Below, in pieces: positions 17,018 to 25,190 of a stretch of DNA of 64,000 nucleotides. The DNA comes from MED-G105 sp039025235 (lineage in GTDB: Bacteria > Pseudomonadota > Alphaproteobacteria > Caulobacterales > Parvularculaceae): NCBI GenBank assembly GCA_039025235.1, contig JBCCOS010000004.1, positions 62,001 to 126,000 of the forward strand, in the 5' to 3' direction. The notes below the pieces were generated by a model. That model worked only from the letters and a program-made list of their open reading frames with translations, was not told the origin of the DNA and searched no databases. Position numbers and translations under genes: made by a program. Every line of letters starts with the position of its first letter. The stretch's first letter is position 1.

Positions 17018-17510
17018 ACGGAATCAAGAGCATCACCACCACCATCACCACCATTTTCATTGGGGCCGTGAAAAGCATCGTCGATACGCTCATCACGCCG
17101 GGGATCCATCGCCGGGACCGAACCGCCATTGGCTTTATCGCAATACGCGTGATGGCATGATAGCGGGTGTTTGCGCTGGTGTGGCTGACTATTTTGGATG
17201 GCCCGTTCGATATGTTCGGTTGTCTTACATCTTAGCGGTCGTCTTTTTTCCTCCGTTCCCGTTGTTTTTTTATTTTGCGGCCGCTCTTTTCTTGAGGCCG
17301 GGCGAGCCAATTGCTAATCGTTATTCTAACGCAGCTGAGGAGCAGTTTTGGCGCCGGTATTCAGCTCGTCCTAAGGCAACATTTTCTGATTTGAAGCATC
17401 GGTTTAGGGCTTTGGATGCCCGGGTTGCAGATATGGAGCGCGTTGTGACATCAAACGAATTCAGCCTCCGCCGTAAATTTGATGATCTTGAGCGTGGTGT
17501 TTCTAACTAA
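17010..17510 (+). CDS. pspC: Phage shock protein C with natural octahistidine run
   Basis: 166 residues starting MPKRNQE, overlapping the pspB stop. Residues 8-15 are eight consecutive histidines, followed by FHW and more His/Arg up to about residue 30. The PspC domain follows: NTRDGMIAGVCAGVADYFGW, then YVRLSYILAVV and a membrane helix (FPPFPLFFYFAAALFLRPGEP). The C-terminal about 60 residues form a coiled coil (FRALDARVADMERVV, ending FDDLERGV), common in alphaproteobacterial PspC. The histidine run is encoded by mixed CAT and CAC codons and lies inside a normal gene, so it is natural. It might bind metal or respond to pH; this is speculation. Confidence 0.93.
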   Translation: MPKRNQEHHHHHHHHFHWGREKHRRYAHHAGDPSPGPNRHWLYRNTRDGMIAGVCAGVADYFGWPVRYVRLSYILAVVFFPPFPLFFYFAAALFLRPGEPIANRYSNAAEEQFWRRYSARPKATFSDLKHRFRALDARVADMERVVTSNEFSLRRKFDDLERGVSN

Positions 17511-17542
17511 AGCCAAGATCACTGTTAGGGGAATTGACCATC

Positions 17543-17734
17543 GTGTTTGGAACGCAGATACAAGGTTTGATGCTTGCATGCATAGCCGCGTTTGCTACGC
17601 TCATCTTAGGAATGCGGCTCAAGGATGGTTTCGGCGATAATGCCGAAGGTTCCAATTTTTTGTCTGCATCTTGCTGGAATACAGAAATTGATAATACGTC
17701 TAAACGCTCCGATTTTCACATGATAATTTTCTAA
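17543..17734 (+). CDS. Possible small membrane protein after pspC
   Basis: 63 residues from GTG (a TTG lies 9 bases upstream). There is one hydrophobic helix (IQGLMLACIAAFATLILGM), then RLKDGFGDNAEG and an unremarkable tail. GTTAGGGGAATT upstream could be a ribosome site. It lies 32 bases after pspC on the same strand, so it may be a last operon gene, but there is no family match I recognise and the tail looks like non-coding sequence. Treat as uncertain. Confidence 0.35.
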   Translation: MFGTQIQGLMLACIAAFATLILGMRLKDGFGDNAEGSNFLSASCWNTEIDNTSKRSDFHMIIF

Positions 17735-17841
17735 ACGAATTCAAACAACTCAAACTGTTCTTGCCTCATCGACTTTGGGTCTTGTACCTTTAACGACGAA
17801 CGGCTGCCCACGCCTTGGCGCCGAGCGAGGACGCATTCACC

Positions 17842-19257
17842 ATGAGTAAGCGGCGAAAACCGCACGCCGATGACGGTCAAACGGCGAGCAAAAGTGTAGT
17901 ACAAAAAGGCGTTGTAAACGTTGATGAAACCGAACACGTTCTCGATAAGTGCGATCGGGAATACGATCGGAACCCTTCGCGAATAACTCATGACCTTGAC
18001 AATGCCCCTATGAATGAAACGCTTGGTGACACAGACAAGCAATCCATCCCGTCATCGAAAAAAAATATTGGTTCTAAATCCTTCGATACGCCCGAAAACC
18101 ATCGTTTGGCGGTTGCTAAAAAGCGCGATGGTGTGACTCGCCATGATGGGCATCAGCAGCGATCTGACTCATCTAAGACAAAGCAACGGTGTCAAAAAGA
18201 GCGTCGTCGAAGTCCTCCCTTAAACAAATTAAAACCAGTCTATGCAGCAATAGATCTTGGTACAAATAATTGTCGACTGTTGATTGCATCACCACAAGGT
18301 CGAAGTCATAGAGTCATTGATGCCTTTTCAAGAATTGTAAGGCTGGGTGAAGGGCTTGGTGTGCACGGTGTTTTGTCTGACGCGGCTATGAACCGTACCA
18401 TAGAAGCGCTGAAAATCTGTTCCCAAAAAATGTCGCGACGTCGGGTGAACCGTCATCGTTTCGTCGCAACACAGGCATGCCGTTCCGCGTCCAACTGTGA
18501 TGACTTTTTGGCGCGGGTCGAGAGCGAAACAGGTCTTTGCTTTGACGTAATCTCCCCACAGGAGGAAGCTCGGTTAGCTGTTAAGGGGTGCGCTGACCTT
18601 CTCGATCATAATTCGAGATCGGCGATTATTTTTGATATAGGTGGTGGTTCAACAGAAGTTTCTTTGGTTAACCTTGATAGAACTACAGCGGGTAACAAGC
18701 GACGTCACAAAATTCAATCCTGGTTTTCGTTACCTGTCGGTGTCGTCAGCCTCTCGGAACGTTGGGGGGGTGATGACCTCAATCAGGACCTCTATGAAGG
18801 CATTGTGACTGATGTCCGAAGGATGATTGCGGAATTGGATCTTCCAAAAGACTTCGAAAAAGAGTTCCGCAATGGTGAGGGCCATTTTGTTGGAACGTCC
18901 GGCACAGTGACCTCAATCGCAGGCGTATTTCTTAATTTGGACCGGTATCGAAGAGAGGCGGTTGATGGGATCTGGCTCACGTCAGACGATGTCCGCGAGG
19001 TGTCGGAGCGCCTTCGTGTCATGAGTATGGAAGAACGGTCTAGACAGGCGTGTATTGGTTCTGAAAGAGCCGATCTCGTTGTATGCGGCTGTGCCATACT
19101 TGAAGCAATTATGAGAAGCTGGCCGTCTGAGCGCATTCGCGTTGCCGATCGGGGATTACGTGAGGGGTTGCTTACCAGCATGATCGAAGAAGATCGCAAA
19201 CGAAAGAACAAACGTCGACGGCAGACATCAGGCTCCATGGCGAAAAAGAAAAGTTGA
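17842..19257 (+). CDS. Ppx/GppA family phosphatase with long basic N-terminal extension
   Basis: 471 residues. The first about 135 are hydrophilic, Lys/Arg/Asp/Ser-rich and probably disordered. The exopolyphosphatase/guanosine pentaphosphatase domain then shows YAAIDLGTNNCRLLIA (phosphate 1 loop), FSRIVRLGEGL, ATQACRSASN, IFDIGGGSTEVSLV (phosphate 2 loop), SLPVGVVSL, VGTSGTVTSIAGV and VADRGLREGLL. Only the ASKHA core is present, without the C-terminal HD-like domain of E. coli Ppx, which is normal for this class. It precedes rlmE, an order common in alphaproteobacteria. Substrate choice (polyphosphate or pppGpp) cannot be told. Start at MSKRRKPH, since upstream sequence looks non-coding. Confidence 0.88.
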   Translation: MSKRRKPHADDGQTASKSVVQKGVVNVDETEHVLDKCDREYDRNPSRITHDLDNAPMNETLGDTDKQSIPSSKKNIGSKSFDTPENHRLAVAKKRDGVTRHDGHQQRSDSSKTKQRCQKERRRSPPLNKLKPVYAAIDLGTNNCRLLIASPQGRSHRVIDAFSRIVRLGEGLGVHGVLSDAAMNRTIEALKICSQKMSRRRVNRHRFVATQACRSASNCDDFLARVESETGLCFDVISPQEEARLAVKGCADLLDHNSRSAIIFDIGGGSTEVSLVNLDRTTAGNKRRHKIQSWFSLPVGVVSLSERWGGDDLNQDLYEGIVTDVRRMIAELDLPKDFEKEFRNGEGHFVGTSGTVTSIAGVFLNLDRYRREAVDGIWLTSDDVREVSERLRVMSMEERSRQACIGSERADLVVCGCAILEAIMRSWPSERIRVADRGLREGLLTSMIEEDRKRKNKRRRQTSGSMAKKKS

Positions 19258-19390
19258 TCGTTAACTTGATTGCCTTACTGACCCGGTCAGCCATTTCTAT
19301 TTGAAACGGTACGGCTTTCGTCCAATTCACGTCACATTTATTGGTCGTTTTGGGGGTTTTCCCAATAAACGGTCCTGGCTATAAACCTTT

Positions 19391-20287
19391 ATGGAACGCA
19401 AGCGCAACATAACGAAAAGCGGAGCCATTAGCTCTTCAAACCAAAAAGGCAAAGCGTCGACCGATGACGCTAAGCCACGTAATCGCGCGTCCGCGAAACC
19501 AAAAAAACGCAAAATCAATCTTTTAAAATCTGATACCGCTCTTGGATCCCCGCAAGAAAAGCGTGGTTTGAAGCAAACACGAGGTCAGGAAAAGAACGGC
19601 CAAAATTCATCCAACCTCACGAGTCGTTCTGGGGCAGCTCTCCGGGGGCAGCACGTCAATGTTAAGACCGGCAGATATCGAAAGCATTCATCAACGCTTT
19701 GGCTCGATCGGCAGCTCAATGACCCATATGTCGCTCGCGCCAAAGCCGAAGGTTTTAGATCGCGGGCTGCATTCAAGCTTGTTGAGCTGAATGATAAGTT
19801 TGACTTTTTAAAACCAGGGGTCCGGATCGTTGATCTTGGCTGCGCACCGGGCGGATGGTGCCAGGTTGCGGCGCGTGCTGGTGCAGGACGAATCATTGGA
19901 ATCGACTATTTAGAAATGCCAGCAGTCGAAGGGACCGATTTTCTGCAACTGGATTTCTTAGATCCAGCAGCGCCTGACCAATTAAAAGTGGCATTGGGAG
20001 GTAAAGCGGATCTGGTATTATCAGATATGGCAGCGCCGACGACGGGACATAGACCCACAGACCACTTGCGGGTCGTTGCCTTGGCTGAAGCGGCTTTAGA
20101 CTTTTCGATTGATGTACTTTCGAACAACGGCATTTTTATCTGTAAGGTATTTCAGGGCGGCGCAGAAGGCGATTTATTGAAACGCCTTAGACAAAAGTTT
20201 TCCTCAGTGAAACATGCTAAGCCAAAGGCCAGTCGACCGGAATCCCCGGAGAAATATGTCGTCGCGATCGGTTTTAACAATTGTTAG
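19391..20287 (+). CDS. rlmE: 23S rRNA (uridine-2'-O)-methyltransferase RlmE
   Basis: 298 residues. The N-terminal about 95 are Lys/Arg/Ser-rich and low complexity; the RlmE/FtsJ domain starts around WLDRQLNDPYVARAKAEGFR. Signature elements: RSRAAFKLVELNDKF with the catalytic lysine, SAM-binding VDLGCAPGGWCQVAA, LVLSDMAAPTTGH with the catalytic aspartate, the second lysine in FICKVFQGG, and the ending KPKASRPESPEKYVVAIGF. It methylates U2552 of 23S rRNA at the 2'-O position, late in 50S assembly. Typical proteins are about 210-240 residues, so the basic extension is notable; an internal start is possible, but the frame is open and basic throughout. Confidence 0.94.
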   Translation: MERKRNITKSGAISSSNQKGKASTDDAKPRNRASAKPKKRKINLLKSDTALGSPQEKRGLKQTRGQEKNGQNSSNLTSRSGAALRGQHVNVKTGRYRKHSSTLWLDRQLNDPYVARAKAEGFRSRAAFKLVELNDKFDFLKPGVRIVDLGCAPGGWCQVAARAGAGRIIGIDYLEMPAVEGTDFLQLDFLDPAAPDQLKVALGGKADLVLSDMAAPTTGHRPTDHLRVVALAEAALDFSIDVLSNNGIFICKVFQGGAEGDLLKRLRQKFSSVKHAKPKASRPESPEKYVVAIGFNNC

Positions 20288-20362
20288 ATCTGCGTTGCCT
20301 CTGCGACGATTAGAAGATCCGACACCTAAAAATAGTCAGCCTAAGGGCTAAAGGAGACAAAG

Positions 20363-21838
20363 ATGGAAATCCGTGAAGGTCTTACTTTTGATGACGTTCT
20401 TCTGGAACCCGGACCTTCTAGTGTTATTCCGTCAGAGGTCTCGACGAAAACGCATCTAACAAAAAGCGTGACCCTGAATATCCCCATTATCTCTTCAGCA
20501 ATGGATACCGTTACGGAGGCTGAAATGGCGATTGCAATGGCTCAAAATGGCGGCATTGGAGTTTTGCACCGAAATTTGTCTCTGGAAGAGCAAGCTGAAC
20601 AAGTGCGTCAAGTGAAACGGTTTGAAAGCGGGATGGTCGTGAACCCATTAACGCTCATGCCAAATGTCAAACTTTCAGAAGCACGCGCTTTGATGAAACA
20701 AAAGAAAGTATCGGGTTTTCCAGTTGTTGAGGATCCCGATGCAAATGGTGTCGGCCGACTGGTTGGTATTTTGACCAATCGTGACACGCGTTTTGCGACC
20801 AATGACGAGCAGCCAATCAGTGAACTGATGACGCGTGAAAACCTTGTTACGGTAAAGCCCGGTGAGACAAGAGATGAAGTCACAAGTCTTCTCCATCGGC
20901 ATAGAATCGAGCGGCTAATCGTTGTCGATGACGAATACCGTTGCGTTGGGCTTATTACCGTTAAGGACATGGATAAAGCTCAGAAATACCCCCTCGCGAC
21001 AAAAGACCCGGAGGGACGGTTACGTGTCGCGGCGGCATCTAGCGTCGGAGAAGATGGCTTTACTCGTGCCGAAGCGCTTGTCGACGCTGGCGTTGATATT
21101 GTCGTGATTGATACAGCACACGGGCATTCAGAAAAAGTCATCGAGCAGGTTTCGCGTATCAAAAAGGCATCGAATGAGACGCAAGTCGTTGCTGGTAATA
21201 TAGCAACATATGATGGCGCGAGAGCCCTTATTGATGCTGGTGCAGACGCGGTCAAGGTCGGAATAGGACCTGGATCTATATGTACAACTCGGATTGTTGC
21301 AGGTGTTGGCGTTCCCCAGCTTACGGCGGTCATGGATGCGGCAAGAGCTGCAAAAGACAACGGCATACCGGTCATTGCTGATGGCGGCGTTAAATATTCT
21401 GGAGACGTTGCAAAAGCAATCGCAGCCGGTGCCGACGGCGTTATGATCGGTTCTTTGCTTGCCGGTTCAGATGAGGCCCCTGGGGAAGTCTTTATGTTCA
21501 AGGGCCGACCCTATAAGTCCTATCGCGGCATGGGGTCGTTGGGCGCAATGGCAAGAGGGTCTGCGGATCGATATTTCCAAGCGGATGTGAAAGAACAAAT
21601 GAAGCTTGTTCCTGAAGGAATAGAAGGACAAACGCCATATAAAGGGTCATGTGGTCCAATTCTTCACCAACTCGTTGGCGGAATTCGTGCGTCAATGGGA
21701 TATGTTGGCGCTGCGTCCATTGACGAAATGAAATCAAAATCAAAGTTTGTACGGATCACGAACGCGGGCCTACGAGAGAGCCATGTTCATGACGTTCAAA
21801 TCACCCGTGAGGCTCCTAATTATCCTTCTCCAAGCTAA
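20363..21838 (+). CDS. guaB: Inosine-5'-monophosphate dehydrogenase
   Basis: 491 residues, full length. TIM-barrel IMPDH that makes XMP from IMP with NAD+, the first committed step to GMP. It begins REGLTFDDVLLEPGPS, has two CBS domains at about 100-210 (VSGFPVVEDPD; IERLIVVDDE), the active-site loop GPGSICTTRI with catalytic Cys307, and the flap GMGSLGAMARGSADRYF. A ribosome site (AAAGGAGA) precedes ATG. guaA is two genes downstream on the same strand with an RNA methyltransferase between, so GMP synthesis genes are clustered. Confidence 0.98.
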   Translation: MEIREGLTFDDVLLEPGPSSVIPSEVSTKTHLTKSVTLNIPIISSAMDTVTEAEMAIAMAQNGGIGVLHRNLSLEEQAEQVRQVKRFESGMVVNPLTLMPNVKLSEARALMKQKKVSGFPVVEDPDANGVGRLVGILTNRDTRFATNDEQPISELMTRENLVTVKPGETRDEVTSLLHRHRIERLIVVDDEYRCVGLITVKDMDKAQKYPLATKDPEGRLRVAAASSVGEDGFTRAEALVDAGVDIVVIDTAHGHSEKVIEQVSRIKKASNETQVVAGNIATYDGARALIDAGADAVKVGIGPGSICTTRIVAGVGVPQLTAVMDAARAAKDNGIPVIADGGVKYSGDVAKAIAAGADGVMIGSLLAGSDEAPGEVFMFKGRPYKSYRGMGSLGAMARGSADRYFQADVKEQMKLVPEGIEGQTPYKGSCGPILHQLVGGIRASMGYVGAASIDEMKSKSKFVRITNAGLRESHVHDVQITREAPNYPSPS

Positions 21839-21879
21839 ATGATTGGTCAGGTGGGCTATAAAATAAGGCTTCAAACCAA

Positions 21880-23211
21880 GTGCGAGAACCAGGTCGGGTT
21901 GCGGCGGCAATCGAAATTCTTGACGATTTTGAAAAACGACGTGTGCCTATAAAGACGGCAATTGCCGATTGGGCGAGACATAACCGCTATGCCGGTGCAA
22001 AAGATCGTGCATGGATTTCTGGCTTGTGTCTCGATGTTTTAAGGCATTGGTCTAGTTTAGCCGCTCTCACGACGACCAATACAAACCGAGCCCGCGTACT
22101 TGCATCACTTGCATCGGTTTGGGGTTACGACTATGCGGCGCTGGCGGCGCTTGCGGACGATGAGCATGGTATTGATCCTATCACGGATGATGAACTCAAG
22201 CGGGTCACTTCCCTTGGCACGAAAGTCAAACACGATCTAAATCATTTGGATTGCCCAGAATGGGCCGTTCCAATCCTCGCCGACGCATTTGGCGAACGCC
22301 TTGACGATGAAGTGAAGGCGTTGAGTAATCGTGCCCCGATCGATCTTCGCATCAACACACTGGTGGGGGAGACAGATAAGACCTTACGAGCGCTCAAATC
22401 GGTGAAAGCACGTCCTCATCCATTTTCGAAAACGGCCGCGAGGATCGATGCGCCAGATCCTGCAGTGCGTGCGCCAGCCATTACGGTGATACCAGCGTTC
22501 AATAAAGGATGGGTCGAGGTGCAGGACCTCGGATCCCAGCTTGCGGCCGCCGCTGTGGGGTCCATTAAAGGTAATCAGGTTCTTGATTTTTGCGCTGGTG
22601 GTGGCGGGAAGACACTGGCTCTTGCAGCGCTAATGGCTGGTACTGGTCAGCTCTATGCCTACGACATCGACCCTAAAAGGCTAAAGCCACTCTATGCCCG
22701 CGCAAAGCGAGCGAGGATCCGCAATTTACAAATTCGTACGCCCTTAGCGGCGCGCGACGATGGCCTTGAGACTGCTGAACGCCCACTCTCGGACCTTAAA
22801 GAAAAGATGGATGTCGTTTTTGTCGATGCGCCATGTACTGGCAGCGGCGTTTGGCGACGAAATCCCGATTCCAAATGGCGGTTAAAGCCTGGCCAATTAG
22901 AGCGACGATGTGATGAACAAGAGATTGTTCTGGATCAGGCTGCTGACTTTGTGAAGCCGAAAGGCTTCTTAGTATATGTCACCTGTTCGGTTTTCCCCCA
23001 GGAAAATGATGCTCAGATCACACAATTTATGGCAAAAAAACCTGCCTTTTCTCCTGTTGATGCACTTGAACAGATCCAAAAAACTGACCTCTTAACAATA
23101 AATGGCGCAGACGTGCTTAAAAAATGTATGACCCCTTCTGGTGCCCTTCTGATGACCCCAGCGCGTTGCGGAACAGATGGCTTTTTCGTTTCCGTTCTCA
23201 AGCGATCATGA
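21880..23211 (+). CDS. RsmB-like RNA (cytosine-5) methyltransferase
   Basis: 443 residues of the NOL1/NOP2/Sun family. The N-terminus resembles the NusB-like region of RsmB (RVAAAIEILDDFEKRR, then AKDRAWISGLCLDVLRHW). The catalytic domain has VQDLGSQLAAAAVG, the SAM motif VLDFCAGGGGKTLALAAL, and the two-cysteine active site: DAPCTGSGVWRRNPDSKW and YVTCSVFPQEND. It probably makes m5C in ribosomal RNA (m5C967 in E. coli), although alphaproteobacteria often carry several relatives and the exact target is unproven. Start is GTG. It lies between guaB and guaA, an arrangement seen in other alphaproteobacteria. Confidence 0.9.
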   Translation: MREPGRVAAAIEILDDFEKRRVPIKTAIADWARHNRYAGAKDRAWISGLCLDVLRHWSSLAALTTTNTNRARVLASLASVWGYDYAALAALADDEHGIDPITDDELKRVTSLGTKVKHDLNHLDCPEWAVPILADAFGERLDDEVKALSNRAPIDLRINTLVGETDKTLRALKSVKARPHPFSKTAARIDAPDPAVRAPAITVIPAFNKGWVEVQDLGSQLAAAAVGSIKGNQVLDFCAGGGGKTLALAALMAGTGQLYAYDIDPKRLKPLYARAKRARIRNLQIRTPLAARDDGLETAERPLSDLKEKMDVVFVDAPCTGSGVWRRNPDSKWRLKPGQLERRCDEQEIVLDQAADFVKPKGFLVYVTCSVFPQENDAQITQFMAKKPAFSPVDALEQIQKTDLLTINGADVLKKCMTPSGALLMTPARCGTDGFFVSVLKRS

Positions 23212-23266
23212 TGCCAAGGCGCCGTATTTTCTCGACCAACCAGTAAGACTCGGCTAAATTTCAAAG

Positions 23267-24826
23267 ATGAAAAACAAACATGATCGCGTCCTTATTGTAG
23301 ATTTTGGCAGCCAGGTGACACAGCTTATTGCGCGTAGGCTGCGAGAACTGAATGTCTATTGCGAAATTCACCCCTATAATCGTTTGAATGCTGAATTTCT
23401 GCAGGAATTTTCTCCAGCGGCTTTTATTTTGTCGGGGGGACCAGCAAGTGTTTCTGATGCTCAAAGCCCGAAAGTTGATCCTCTAATCTACAATTTCGGC
23501 AAGCCAATACTCGGTATCTGCTACGGCGAACAACTGCTATGCCAAGAGCTGGGTGGTCATGTGGAAACCTCAGACCATAGGGAATTTGGTCGGGCCACCA
23601 TCGAGATAATCCAGGAAAGTCGATTGTTTAATGGGTTAGGTCAAATCGGTGCATCGCAAACTGTTTGGATGAGCCATGGCGATCGAGTGGTGAAGCTCCC
23701 AGATGGATTTGATGTCATTGCAAAATCTGAAGGCGCACCATTTGCAGCTATTGCCAATGAAGAGAAGCAGTTTTATGGGGTGCAATTTCATCCTGAGGTT
23801 GTCCATACGCCCAACGGCACGCAGCTTCTTCGAAATTTCGTTATTGATATTGGTGGGGTTACGCCAGATTGGACAATGGCGACTTTTCGAGATGAAGCCA
23901 TTGCAAAAATCAAAGACCAGGTTGGAACGGGAAAGGTGATCTGTGGTTTGTCCGGCGGCGTGGACTCATCTGTTGCTGCCGTCCTGATTCACCAAGCAAT
24001 CGGCGATCAACTCACGTGCGTTTTCGTTGATACAGGTCTCATGCGCGAAGGTGAGGGACATGACGTCGTTCGCCTTTTCAAGGAGAGTTATAATATTCCG
24101 TTAGTTCACCTTGAGGCAGAAGAACTCTTTCTTGAAATGCTAAAAGGCGAAGAGGATCCTGAACGGAAGAGAAGAATCATCGGTGCAACATTTATCGATT
24201 TATTCGAGAACGAAGCAAAAAAGATTCAAGATGCAAGGTTTCTAGCGCAAGGAACGCTCTATCCTGATGTTATTGAAAGTGTCGCGTTTGATGGCGGACC
24301 ATCCGTAACGATTAAGTCTCACCATAATGTGGGCGGATTACCGGAGCGAATGGACCTGGAACTCGTAGAACCGTTGCGCGCGTTGTTTAAAGATGAGGTG
24401 CGTGCCCTGGGGCGTGAGTTAGGATTACCGGATCATTTTGTAAAACGTCACCCTTTTCCGGGGCCTGGCCTTGGTATTCGAATTCCTGGCGCCGTTACCA
24501 AGGACAAGGCAGACATTCTTCGAAAAGCCGATGCTATTTATCTCGATGAAATTCGCAATGCGGGATTGTATGATGAGATCTGGCAAGCGTTCGCCGTGTT
24601 GTTACCCGTTAGAACGGTGGGCGTTATGGGGGATGAGAGAACCTATGACTATGTGCTTGCCCTACGCGCTGTTACGTCAACAGATGGTATGACAGCGGAT
24701 TATTATCCCTTTTCTCATGAGTTCTTAGGGCGATGCGCTACCCGGATTATAAATCAGGTCCGCGGTATTAATAGAGTTGTCTATGATGTGACGTCAAAAC
24801 CGCCTGGAACCATTGAGTGGGAATAG
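23267..24826 (+). CDS. guaA: GMP synthase (glutamine-hydrolysing)
   Basis: 519 residues, complete. The N-terminal class I glutamine amidotransferase has GICYGEQLLCQELGG (nucleophile Cys85) and GVQFHPEVVHTPNG. The ATP-pyrophosphatase domain carries GLSGGVDSSVAAVLI, and the C-terminal dimerisation domain has RHPFPGPGLGIR and ends in KPPGTIEWE. It converts XMP to GMP. One of the most secure calls in the window. A stem-loop region and repeat B follow. Confidence 0.98.
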   Translation: MKNKHDRVLIVDFGSQVTQLIARRLRELNVYCEIHPYNRLNAEFLQEFSPAAFILSGGPASVSDAQSPKVDPLIYNFGKPILGICYGEQLLCQELGGHVETSDHREFGRATIEIIQESRLFNGLGQIGASQTVWMSHGDRVVKLPDGFDVIAKSEGAPFAAIANEEKQFYGVQFHPEVVHTPNGTQLLRNFVIDIGGVTPDWTMATFRDEAIAKIKDQVGTGKVICGLSGGVDSSVAAVLIHQAIGDQLTCVFVDTGLMREGEGHDVVRLFKESYNIPLVHLEAEELFLEMLKGEEDPERKRRIIGATFIDLFENEAKKIQDARFLAQGTLYPDVIESVAFDGGPSVTIKSHHNVGGLPERMDLELVEPLRALFKDEVRALGRELGLPDHFVKRHPFPGPGLGIRIPGAVTKDKADILRKADAIYLDEIRNAGLYDEIWQAFAVLLPVRTVGVMGDERTYDYVLALRAVTSTDGMTADYYPFSHEFLGRCATRIINQVRGINRVVYDVTSKPPGTIEWE

Positions 24827-24879
24827 TTCAAGCGGTATGATTATCGATTTTGAAGTCTTTTTTGTTTTTTGCTAGGGGC

Positions 24880-24911
24880 TGCATCAACTATTGCAAAGCG
24901 CAATTGATGCA
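24880..24911 (+). terminator. Stem-loop downstream of guaA
   Basis: TGCATCAA (24880-24887) pairs with TTGATGCA (24904-24911), with an additional inner pair ATTGC/GCAAT, 54 bases after the guaA stop. There is a T-rich run before rather than after the stem, so it is only a possible terminator or RNA-stabilising hairpin. Confidence 0.45.
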
Positions 24912-25015
24912 TTAAAGCATTTCCAAGCCAAGTGTGTGCGGTTGGCGTTAAGGAAATGCGTAAAATCAACAACTTAAAGCGCCGTTCGGATTCTAATTGA
25001 AACGGAGGCGCTTTA
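24912..25015 (+). repeat. Repeat B, full copy
   Basis: Begins TTAAAGCATTTCCAAGCC and ends with the hairpin-forming GCGCCGTTCGGATTC, AATTGAAACGGAGGCGC. The first about 60 bases are nearly identical to 57200-57260 and, inverted, to 11570-11640. The rest of the 24827-25182 gap holds no gene. Confidence 0.85.
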
Positions 25016-25154
25016 GCACAGCATTTGATGGCCGACGATTATGAGTTGCTGATACGTGTTTCAATAGCTATGAGTGGCTTTGGATGCCATAAAACCGAAA
25101 GTCAAATCTGTCTTTCCGAGTTAGATCTCTATAAGGAGAGTTTCTTGTTTGCTT

Positions 25155-25190
25155 AGCGAACCAAGCGAACCAAGCGAACCAAGTGAATTC
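25155..25190 (+). repeat. 9-bp tandem repeat at the acyltransferase start
   Basis: Three exact copies of AGCGAACCA (25155-25181) followed by a degenerate fourth (AGTGAATTC) that supplies the GTG start codon of the next gene. The copy number could change by slippage and alter the leader of that gene. Confidence 0.8.

Noticed and set aside
17031..17054. Octahistidine run as vector or cloning contamination
   Set aside because: The run is inside a complete pspC gene overlapping pspB; no vector sequence surrounds it and the codons are mixed.
25155..25181. Short 9-bp repeats as a CRISPR array
   Set aside because: Units are contiguous and far too short; there are no spacers and no cas genes in the window.
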